Positions 13,174-20,078 of a stretch of DNA of 64,000 nucleotides are shown in pieces; positions within the stretch are counted from its first letter, which is position 1; each line of letters starts with the position of its first letter. The notes beneath the pieces are model-generated. The model worked only from the letters and a program-made list of their open reading frames with translations. It made no database searches and was not told the DNA's origin. Position numbers and translations under genes: made by a program. The stretch is from Streptomyces sp. NBC_01788 (GTDB lineage Bacteria; Actinomycetota; Actinomycetes; Streptomycetales; Streptomycetaceae), in assembly GCF_035917575.1 (NCBI RefSeq), contig NZ_CP109090.1:3038001-3102000 (forward strand), in the 5' to 3' direction.

Positions 13174-15890
13174 GCACCGTCGTCGACGAACGACTGCGAC
13201 GTCTGCGCGGGGAGCTAGACGATCACGCGCGGATCGCCGACCGTCTCGGCCTCGATCTGGAGCGCCCGTTACGGTCGCTCAACGACGGCTACCCCGAGAA
13301 CGCGGTAGCGCTCGTCGGGAAGCTGACCGAGAAGCTTCTCAAGGAACTGTGGCGGCACCACGGCGTCGAGGGCGATCCCGCGACGAAGGCGCTGAACGAC
13401 CTGGTGAAGCGTTGCCGCCCGTACATCCGGAGCAGCACGGTTCTCGACGCGCTCGACGACATCCGCCGCCTGCGCAACCGCTCCACCCACGACGGCTACG
13501 AGATCAGCGACGAGGACGGACTGCTCGCGGTCCGCAGGCTGGTCGACGTCCTGGTCTGGTTCACCGACACGGGCAGCGCCGCCCTGCTCGGCGGCGAACC
13601 CGACGTGGCCCCCGAGGTGGCACGCCGCTGCGAGTTCCTGGCCGGGCTCCACATCACCCTCGGCTACCGTCAAGCCAAGCGATTCGTCCTCAGCCCGGAC
13701 ACCGTCTATCTGCTGTTCTGCCGGGAGTCCGGTATGAAGCTCGAATACGTCGAGCTGATGCTCTCCCGGGACGCCGACGACCTGGGCACCGTCCTCGCCT
13801 CCCGTGGGGGCGAGTTGCTCCGCACCCGGTTACCCAAACTCACCCGGTTCGTCGTCGTGGACAACGACGGAGGCGCGGCCCCCGGAGCTCTGCACCAATT
13901 GCTGGGCACGGACTTCCGGATCGTGCGGTACGACGGGTTCGTCGACACCCTCGTCAATCTCGACGCCCATCTCGCCGGGCTCGCGGCAGCCACCACTGCC
14001 GAGATCGCCGAGGGCACCGTCCAGGAACCGCGGGTCACCGTCGCCGCCACGGCCCTGAGCACCGACCCGCGCACCGGCGCACCGAAGGTGACGGAGTCCG
14101 GCGACGCGGCCGACCTCCTGGCCCGCCTGGCACGCGGAAGCGCCAACGTACTCGTCACCGGCCGACCGGGCAGCGGCAAGAGCACCCTCCTGCGCGCCCT
14201 GGCCACCGACCCGGAGCTCCGCCGATTCCGCTTCTATTTCGACCTCGCCCTCAAACCGAAGGACGAGCCCTTCTCCGAGTACGCGGCCCGCCTGCTCGCC
14301 CCGGCCATGGCCGCCTCGGACCGCTCCCGCGCGTACGACCTCTTCCTCTACCTGATCCGCTCCGGGACCGCGCTGTGCGTCCTCGACGCCGTGGACGAGG
14401 GTGTCGAGGAACCGAGCGCCGCGGGATTCCTGCGCCTGTTCACCGACCTCGCGGCCGTCCTGTCCGCCGAGTCGGCGGTCGTCATGAGCTCCCGGGTCTC
14501 CTTCCTCGCGGACTCGCCCCAAGTGCGGCAGCTGCTCGACAACGGCGCCGGACGCTCCGAACAACTGGTCGAGCAGATGTACGCGAACGGCATCGACCCG
14601 TCACGCGTCCCCCACTTCCACGTGGTACGCCTGACCGAACCCGCCGCGACCCCACTGGAGAGGCGTCTGACCGCGCGGCTCGGTCTCTCCCCGGGGCAGC
14701 CGCTCGCGCACATCCTCGGCACCCACATCACGCGGACGCTGGCCGAGAGCGGGCGGCCCGAGCTGGAGGAGCGCCTTCCCCTCGCACTCGGCCAACCATT
14801 CCTCACCGACCGAGCCGTCTTCTCCCTGCTCGACCTGCACCGCGCTCTGGGACCGGACGCCTTCAAGGACGGACGCCTCGACCTGACGGCCTGCGTCCTC
14901 GCTCCACTGCTGCGCCCGGCGGGTCCCGACCACGTCGCCTTCGTGCACACCGCATACCAGGAGTTGCTGGCCGCTCGCCATCTCTCCGACCCGGCCCATC
15001 TGGACGCGGCGGCGGACATCCCGGGCGGCGCCTTTCTGACAGAACAGGTGCGCGCCTTCATGGCGGACCAGTCCGCGGGCGCCACCGACACACGGGACGA
15101 CTGCGTACTGCCCGCCGGGGCGTATCTGGTCGGTCCGGCCGAACGGCTGCTGATTCGTCGCATCGAGCGCCCCGTACGTTTCGACCGTCATGCCGTGACG
15201 GTCGCACGCTACCGACGCTTCCTCAACGCCCTTGATGCGGACGGTACATCGCGTTGGGACCACCCCGACCAGCCGGCGCATGTCAGCCACCACCCGTGGA
15301 CCGACCGGCTGCGCCATCGCGACTTCTACGAGAACCCGTGCTACGGCAACCACCCGGCAATCTGCGTCAACTGGTGGAGCGCCTACGCCTTCGCCGCGTT
15401 CGAAGGCAAACGCCTGCCGACGTCCCTCGAATGGGAGGCCGCGGCACGCGGCACCGACGGGCGGCTCTTCCCCTGGGGAGACACTCCGGACACCAGCCTC
15501 GTCAACTGCGCCGACACCTGGGTCGGCCACCCCGTCGTGACCTACCAGGCGTGGTACCGGGACTTCGTCGGCGACGCCATTCGCCGCGCCGGAGCCACAC
15601 CTTCTGACGAACGCCCCGGCAACCGGTCCCCGTTCGGCGTGCTGGACATGGTGGGCAACTGCTGGGAGTGGACCTCCACCAGCCTGGACGACCCCGCCGA
15701 GGCCGTCATCTGCGGCGGAAGCTACGACAACCCGATGCGCGCGGTGCAAACCAGCACCAAGGGCGTCTACCGCAAACGCGGCGGGAGCAACGCGGTCGGC
15801 TTCCGCTGCGTGCAGGACATCGATGCGGAGCACGCACCGGACATGGCGCAGGGGGCCGGGACGACCGGCGAGGAAGGAACGACGGCATGA
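13170..15890 (+). CDS. HEPN-like / STAND-type NTPase / FGE-sulfatase-fold fusion protein
   Basis: A 906-residue multidomain protein. Residues about 25-130 are helical and carry R102-N-x-x-x-H107 (RLRNRSTHDG), the RNxxxH motif of HEPN ribonucleases. Residues 140-315 are an unassigned alpha/beta region. A P-loop NTPase follows, with Walker A VTGRPGSGKSTLL near 327-339 and Walker B ALCVLDAVDEG near 401, then helical repeats as in STAND/NACHT proteins. Residues about 647-880 form an FGE-sulfatase (C-type-lectin-like) domain with PRLPTSLEWEAAARG-type core, NRSPFGVLDMVGNCWEWTS and NAVGFRCVQD. After CGGSY the two catalytic cysteines of true formylglycine-generating enzymes are replaced (Asn and Val), so the domain probably binds a ligand. 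Leu34 and Leu221 are encoded by TTA, implying bldA-tRNA-dependent translation. It is coupled at both ends by 4-bp overlaps. It fits a sensor-NTPase-toxin of a conflict system. Confidence 0.8.
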   Translation: MSTVVDERLRRLRGELDDHARIADRLGLDLERPLRSLNDGYPENAVALVGKLTEKLLKELWRHHGVEGDPATKALNDLVKRCRPYIRSSTVLDALDDIRRLRNRSTHDGYEISDEDGLLAVRRLVDVLVWFTDTGSAALLGGEPDVAPEVARRCEFLAGLHITLGYRQAKRFVLSPDTVYLLFCRESGMKLEYVELMLSRDADDLGTVLASRGGELLRTRLPKLTRFVVVDNDGGAAPGALHQLLGTDFRIVRYDGFVDTLVNLDAHLAGLAAATTAEIAEGTVQEPRVTVAATALSTDPRTGAPKVTESGDAADLLARLARGSANVLVTGRPGSGKSTLLRALATDPELRRFRFYFDLALKPKDEPFSEYAARLLAPAMAASDRSRAYDLFLYLIRSGTALCVLDAVDEGVEEPSAAGFLRLFTDLAAVLSAESAVVMSSRVSFLADSPQVRQLLDNGAGRSEQLVEQMYANGIDPSRVPHFHVVRLTEPAATPLERRLTARLGLSPGQPLAHILGTHITRTLAESGRPELEERLPLALGQPFLTDRAVFSLLDLHRALGPDAFKDGRLDLTACVLAPLLRPAGPDHVAFVHTAYQELLAARHLSDPAHLDAAADIPGGAFLTEQVRAFMADQSAGATDTRDDCVLPAGAYLVGPAERLLIRRIERPVRFDRHAVTVARYRRFLNALDADGTSRWDHPDQPAHVSHHPWTDRLRHRDFYENPCYGNHPAICVNWWSAYAFAAFEGKRLPTSLEWEAAARGTDGRLFPWGDTPDTSLVNCADTWVGHPVVTYQAWYRDFVGDAIRRAGATPSDERPGNRSPFGVLDMVGNCWEWTSTSLDDPAEAVICGGSYDNPMRAVQTSTKGVYRKRGGSNAVGFRCVQDIDAEHAPDMAQGAGTTGEEGTTA

Positions 15891-16153
15891 GCGGCGGCGG
15901 ACCACGCCACGGCACCATCGTCGACCGCCGGCCGAGCGGCGGCGGAACGACCGGCACGGTGGGCTCCTACATCGTCCGGGACGACGAGGAGGAGCGGTAC
16001 TACAGCTTCGACTACCGGCAGATCGTGACCGAGGGGTTCCGCACCATCCGGACCGGTGAACGAGTCCGCTTCCACATCAGCGCCCACAGCCCGGACCGGG
16101 CCGAGTTCGTCATCCGCCTCGACCAGCCGGACCCGGCGGCGTACTACCAGTGA
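15887..16153 (+). CDS. Small cold-shock-domain-like OB-fold protein
   Basis: An 88-residue protein whose ATG overlaps the upstream stop (ATGA) and whose stop overlaps the next start (GTGA). It aligns by eye with cold-shock domains: HGTIVDRRPSGG, then GSYIVRDDEEERYYSFDYRQ in place of the RNP1/RNP2 strands, GFRTIRTGERVRFHIS and a final strand with RAEFVIRLDQPD. The aromatic RNP1 KGFGFI is not conserved, so nucleic-acid binding may be altered. In the operon it could be a nucleic-acid sensor or adaptor for the NTPase. Confidence in the fold is moderate. Confidence 0.65.
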   Translation: MSGGGPRHGTIVDRRPSGGGTTGTVGSYIVRDDEEERYYSFDYRQIVTEGFRTIRTGERVRFHISAHSPDRAEFVIRLDQPDPAAYYQ

Positions 16154-17445
16154 CGGGCAACCACGTGCCATCGCTCGACGACGTCATGGGCGCTCGTCAG
16201 GAACTGACCGTCGTCCTGCCCGCCCGACTGCGCCGCGCCCCCGGCTGGCCGGAGGGCCCGTTCCCGTTCGAGCTCGGCAGCCGTCGCACGGACGCGACGA
16301 CCCGGTCTACGTACTTCACGCCCGCCTCCGCGCGTACCCTCTACGGCACCCCGGGACAGCCGCGGCGCTGGCACCTGCCGCTCGACGTCAAGCAGGACGG
16401 ACTCCACCTGCTCGGCATGGAACTGCTCCGCGCGGCCACCGCTCGCGACCCAGAACACGCCCTCGTCGTCCTGCACTTCACCGTGGAGCGACCGCTCCTC
16501 CCGGTGCTGCGGTCCCTCGCCGGCCGCCGCCCCTCAACGGATGGCGACCCGGTGCCCGGCCTCACCGGATCGTTCGACCCGGCCACACTCCTCGCCGGAA
16601 TCGCCGACGTCCGTGACTCCGCCACACCCTTCGCCATAGCCCGCCCGTACACGATCGCCTTCCTGACCCCGACAGCCCGGCACACCCCCTCCCTCCGTAA
16701 CGGCCAGGAAGGCCACCTGCCCGCCACGGCGGACAGCTGGCTGTGGCAACTGGCCTCACGCTCCAACTCAGCGGACTTCCCCCTGGCTCCGGAGACCGCC
16801 GCCGAGGAACTCAAGGGTGCCGTGCGGATCTCCGCGGACTGGAGCGCCCTTGTGCTGCGGCAGGGCGCCGCCTTCCTCGGCCACCGGCCCGACACGGGAG
16901 AGGGCGACTTCTTCGAGTTCGGCGCGCTGCACTCCCGCACCGTCTACCTCGACGCCCTGCTGCTGGGTTCCCTCCAGCGCGACCACATCGACGAACTCAC
17001 CGACGAACTCTCTGACGTGTTCACCTCGCCCCGGCGCCTGGCCCGCCGCGTCGCCACCCTGGAGCGCAGCATCGCGCTCTTCCGCAGCGGCCACTGGCGC
17101 CAGCACCTCACGGCCCACGGCCCCGCCAACGAGCTGCTCCTCGCCTTCCAGTACCAGCACCGCCTCCCGGCCCGCTTCTCCGAGATCCTCGCCGAGGCCG
17201 CCGACTACAGCCGACTCGTCCAGACCCAGGAAAGCCAGCAGATCAGCGGCGCCCTGGGCGTCCTCACCATCCTGGGCCTGCCCCTCGGCACGGCGCTGGG
17301 CATCCTCCAGGTCCTGGACGACCACTCCCTGTCCCACCTTCTCGTCGGCCTCGGGGCGTCGGTGGCGGCGACGGCGGCGGCTCTGACCACGCGGTACGGG
17401 CGGTTGGTGCTGTCTTCGTTGCGGGGCGGGGAGAACGGGCGGTAG
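16150..17445 (+). CDS. CorA-like C-terminal two-helix membrane protein, candidate effector
   Basis: A 431-residue protein starting at a GTG that overlaps the previous stop. Residues 1-240 form a soluble alpha/beta region. Residues about 240-365 are long helices (LQRDHIDELTDELSDVFTSP, RRVATLERSIALFRSGHWRQ, RFSEILAEAADYSRLVQTQE). Two membrane helices close the protein: about 367-388 (LGVLTILGLPLGTALGILQV) and 397-415. Long helices running into two C-terminal membrane helices is the CorA channel plan, but the GMN signature is absent. As the last gene of a coupled defence-like operon it is the best candidate for a membrane-damaging effector (inference). Confidence 0.7.
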   Translation: MTGNHVPSLDDVMGARQELTVVLPARLRRAPGWPEGPFPFELGSRRTDATTRSTYFTPASARTLYGTPGQPRRWHLPLDVKQDGLHLLGMELLRAATARDPEHALVVLHFTVERPLLPVLRSLAGRRPSTDGDPVPGLTGSFDPATLLAGIADVRDSATPFAIARPYTIAFLTPTARHTPSLRNGQEGHLPATADSWLWQLASRSNSADFPLAPETAAEELKGAVRISADWSALVLRQGAAFLGHRPDTGEGDFFEFGALHSRTVYLDALLLGSLQRDHIDELTDELSDVFTSPRRLARRVATLERSIALFRSGHWRQHLTAHGPANELLLAFQYQHRLPARFSEILAEAADYSRLVQTQESQQISGALGVLTILGLPLGTALGILQVLDDHSLSHLLVGLGASVAATAAALTTRYGRLVLSSLRGGENGR

Positions 17446-17495
17446 GACCCGGAGCTTGCGCCTGCCTCATACGGGATGACCGTCCGCGCTCACGC

Positions 17496-17645
17496 TCAGG
17501 GCCCGGACATCCGCAGGCTGGGCATCTGCGGGTGCCGCAGGTACTGCCCCTCCTGGTTCACGCTCAGAGTGAAGGCACCCGGCTCCGGTCGGCCGGCCTC
17601 GTCGTAGGCGTCGATGACCTTCTCGACACACTCCCAAAGCCTTGT
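17496..17645 (-). pseudogene. Truncated C-terminal gene fragment
   Basis: The minus strand keeps about 47 codons with strongly coding third-position GC (ECVEKVIDAYDEAGRPEPG, then AFTLSVNQEGQYLRHPQM) and a proper stop at 17496. No start or upstream domain exists: the frame runs directly into antisense of the regulator fragment on the other strand. I do not recognise the family. It reads as the tail of a gene cut off at about 17650. Confidence 0.45.
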
Positions 17646-17654
17646 CGGTCCGCC

Positions 17655-18185
17655 CTCACGCACACCGTGGTCAAGGCGTTGGTCGCATCCCAGACCGGCC
17701 GTGTGCACGCGGCTCTGGGCGACGCACGCCAAGCGGAGACTCACCTCGGTGCCGCCGACGTCCTCCTGAGCGAGGGACTCGGTGAGGACATCCCCAGGTG
17801 GGTCGACTACTTCGACGCTGCCGAACATGCGGGGGCCCGCGCGGTCTCCGCCCGGGACCTAGCCGGCCTCGGACCGGGCGGGCAGTCTTCGAGCATGCAG
17901 TTCAAGGCTGCCCTCCGGATGAGGAGGCCCGGATTCGAACGAGTACGAGTCATGGATCGCGTCGGACCGGGGGCCGCGCTGTTCGCCGAGGGCGAGCCCG
18001 AGCAGGGCGCCAAAGCGGCGCAGCAAGCGCTCGACGACGCCGTCCGCGTCGACTCCACCCTCGTCGCTTCCCGGCTGAACACCTTGCTGGAGGCCGCCCG
18101 CCCCTACAGGACGGCCACGGCCGACGAGGTGCGCGCGAGGGCCGAGGAGCTCACGGCCTCCCGCTCAACCACCATCGCGGCCTGA
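17655..18185 (+). pseudogene. XRE/TPR-type Streptomyces regulator, N-terminally truncated
   Basis: The frame from 17655 to 18185 matches the C-terminal half of the Streptomyces XRE-TPR regulators: VASQTGRVHAALGDARQAE, LGEDIPRWVDYFDAAEHAGA, LRMRRPGFERVRVMDRVG, then LDDAVRVDSTLVASRLNTLL. Full-length members have an N-terminal helix-turn-helix and more repeats, about 400 residues in all; here fewer than 180 remain. The upstream 120 bases (from an ATG at 17532) read as another gene in antisense, so the fusion frame is accidental. Confidence 0.7.
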
Positions 18186-18198
18186 GACCATCGACAGC

Positions 18199-18477
18199 AT
18201 GGCCAAGCATCGTCGCCCGGGACCACCGAACCAACGATCCCGTGCGGTCCCGCAGATCCACCCCGACGCCCCGCTCGCCTCGTACACCAGGCGACGCCGC
18301 CCGCCGATAGACGTCCGCCGTCGCCATCGGCCGGTCCACGGCGGCGCCGGCCACCTGCGACCGGATGAGCCGCGCGTCCTGGAGGAATGGGACGGGTTCG
18401 CGTACCAGGTGGTGGGCACAGCACCTGACCTGGCGGGGGCGAAAGAGTGGGTGAACCTGGGGCCGGGAGCGCCGTAA
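18199..18477 (+). CDS. DUF6087-like small protein
   Basis: A 92-residue basic protein starting MAKHRRPGPPNQRSR, with PDAPLASYTRRRRPP, HGGAGHLRPDEPRVLEEWDG and FAYQVVGTAPDLAGAKEW. This ordered set of motifs is what I recall of DUF6087, small Streptomyces proteins commonly encoded directly after XRE-TPR regulators, as here (13 bp after the truncated regulator). Function unknown. It is probably intact but orphaned from its regulator. Confidence 0.6.
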   Translation: MAKHRRPGPPNQRSRAVPQIHPDAPLASYTRRRRPPIDVRRRHRPVHGGAGHLRPDEPRVLEEWDGFAYQVVGTAPDLAGAKEWVNLGPGAP

Positions 18478-18557
18478 CCCGCGCGCGATGCCGGACCGCC
18501 CCGACAAGGCCACAAGGACCTGATCCTTTTCATGGAGCTCGCCGGCAGAATGGAAGC

Positions 18558-19013
18558 GTGACCGACGCAGTCCCATCCTCCGCCGCTGTCTCCGCCCGTA
18601 TGAGCAGACAAGGCTCGCGTGACACCGCTCCGGAGGTCGCGGTCCGGCGGCTCCTGCACGCCGCGGGCCTGCGGTACCGCGTGAACGTACCGGTGCCGGG
18701 GATGCCCCGCCGCACCATCGACATCGCCTTCGGAAAACGCAAGATCGCGATCTTCTTGGACGGTTGCTTCTGGCATGGCTGTCCTGAGCACGCCACACAC
18801 CCCAAGGCGAACTCGGAATGGTGGCGAACGAAGCTCGACCGCAATATGAGTCGAGACATCGAAACCACTGGGCACCTCACGGAAGCGGGCTGGACTGTGT
18901 TGCGCTTCTGGGAGCACGAAGATCCGCTGAAGATCGCCCTGCAAATACAAGAGCTCATTGCGCACAAGCAAGCAGGGCACGTTGATCGGCGGCGGAAGAG
19001 CACAGACCCATGA
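18558..19013 (+). CDS. vsr: Very short patch repair endonuclease Vsr
   Basis: A 151-residue endonuclease that nicks 5' of the T in T:G mismatches left by deamination of 5-methylcytosine. Supporting blocks are SRQGSRDTAPEVAVRRLLHA, the RTIDIAF strand with the metal-binding Asp, KIAIFLDGCFWHGCPEHATH (zinc cysteines and the catalytic His region), SEWWRTKLDRNMSRD, and WTVLRFWEHEDP. The start is GTG 18558, which gives the usual family length; no ribosome site is well placed and CAGAAT at 18545-18550 may drive a leaderless transcript. Its stop overlaps the start of the next methyltransferase gene (ATGA), linking it to the restriction-like island. Confidence 0.92.
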   Translation: MTDAVPSSAAVSARMSRQGSRDTAPEVAVRRLLHAAGLRYRVNVPVPGMPRRTIDIAFGKRKIAIFLDGCFWHGCPEHATHPKANSEWWRTKLDRNMSRDIETTGHLTEAGWTVLRFWEHEDPLKIALQIQELIAHKQAGHVDRRRKSTDP

Positions 19014-19981
19014 GGTCACTCCGGTTCGTCGATGTGTGCGCCGGCGCGGGCGGCCTGGCACTGGGGCTGGAGCAGGCGGGCTTCGAACCGACCTTGCTCC
19101 TGGACAACAAAGCGGTGGCATGCGAAACACTCCGCCTGAACCGTCCGAAGTGGAACGTCCTGGAAACCGACCTACGGGATTTCGACCCGATCGAGCACCC
19201 GGAAAGCTACGACGTCGACCTGCTGTCGGCAGGCCTTCCCCGGGTCCGGTCCGCCGCGACGTACAAGCGGGCGGACAGCGGCAAGGAACGCGAGCTGCTT
19301 CGGGCAACGGTGTACCTGGTCCACGCCGTGCAACCACGCGCTCTGGTGATCGAGAATGTCCCCGGGTTGGTCGACCACCCGGATTTCGAGGACGTACGGG
19401 GCTTCATCCGCAGTGAATTGGAACACCTCGGGTACCGGTTCTGCTGGTTCGTGCTCAACGCAGCCGATTTCGGTGTGCCTCAGGACCGCAAGCAGGGTGT
19501 CCTGGTGGCTCTGAAGAGCCGCTGCTTCGACGCCTTCCGTCCGCCGGTGCCGACCGCCCACGAGCACATGACAGTGGGCCAGGCTCTCCGGGACTCCATG
19601 GCGTCACGCGGCTGGACCGGGGCGGACGTTTGGGCGGCCCAGGCGACCGTCGTCGCGCCGACCCTCGTCGGCGGTTCCGACAACCGGGGCGGGGCAGATC
19701 TGGGACCGACGGGCACGAAGAAGGCATGGGCCCGGATGGGGGTCAACGCCGGGTCGCTCGGCGACGACACCCCCGGCCCCGACTTCGTGTGGGAGCCATC
19801 GCTGGGACCGGCCGGCATGGTCAAGATCACTAACATGCAGGCGGCCATGCTCCAAGCCTTCCCCGCCGAGTGGCGGTTCGCCGGCGGCAAGACTCTCCGT
19901 TACCGCCAGATCGGCCACGCCTCCCCTCCGCCGGTGGGCGAGGCGCTCGGCCGGGCCATCGCCCGCGCAATCCGCTCCTGA
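19010..19981 (+). CDS. C5-cytosine DNA methyltransferase homologue lacking the catalytic cysteine
   Basis: A 323-residue protein of the Dcm fold: motif I RFVDVCAGAGGLALGLEQAG, motif VI ALVIENVPGLVDHP, motif VIII DFGVPQDRKQGVLVAL and motifs IX/X with MQAAMLQAFPAEWRF and YRQIGHASPPPVGEALG. In motif IV, where active enzymes have (G)PPC(Q/P), the sequence is SAGLPRVRSAATY: residue 78 is Arg in place of the nucleophilic Cys. It should therefore be unable to form the covalent intermediate. The other motifs, including SAM binding, look intact, which argues for a conserved pseudo-enzyme partner of the active methyltransferase downstream. It is coupled to vsr by ATGA. Confidence 0.85.
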   Translation: MRSLRFVDVCAGAGGLALGLEQAGFEPTLLLDNKAVACETLRLNRPKWNVLETDLRDFDPIEHPESYDVDLLSAGLPRVRSAATYKRADSGKERELLRATVYLVHAVQPRALVIENVPGLVDHPDFEDVRGFIRSELEHLGYRFCWFVLNAADFGVPQDRKQGVLVALKSRCFDAFRPPVPTAHEHMTVGQALRDSMASRGWTGADVWAAQATVVAPTLVGGSDNRGGADLGPTGTKKAWARMGVNAGSLGDDTPGPDFVWEPSLGPAGMVKITNMQAAMLQAFPAEWRFAGGKTLRYRQIGHASPPPVGEALGRAIARAIRS

Positions 19982-20008
19982 GCGACAAACCCCCAGGTCA
20001 GAGCAGAA

Positions 20009-20027
20009 GTCGCGCTTCTCGCGCGAC
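20009..20027 (+). terminator. Short hairpin between the two methyltransferase genes
   Basis: GTCGCGC-TTCTC-GCGCGAC, with 7-bp arms and a 5-nt loop, starts 28 bp after the first methyltransferase stop. It has no T-run and may attenuate. TACACT at 20065-20070 is a -10-like box 8 nt before the next ATG. Confidence 0.45.
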
Positions 20028-20078
20028 CGCATGATACAGGCGGCGCACACCAGCCGTCGCCGGCTACACTTCCACCTC

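Noticed and set aside
12803..15235. Alternative plus-strand frame of about 810 codons overlapping the HEPN-NTPase gene
   Set aside because: Arg/Pro/Ser-rich shadow frame without domains; the frame from 13170 carries Walker A/B and FGE motifs.
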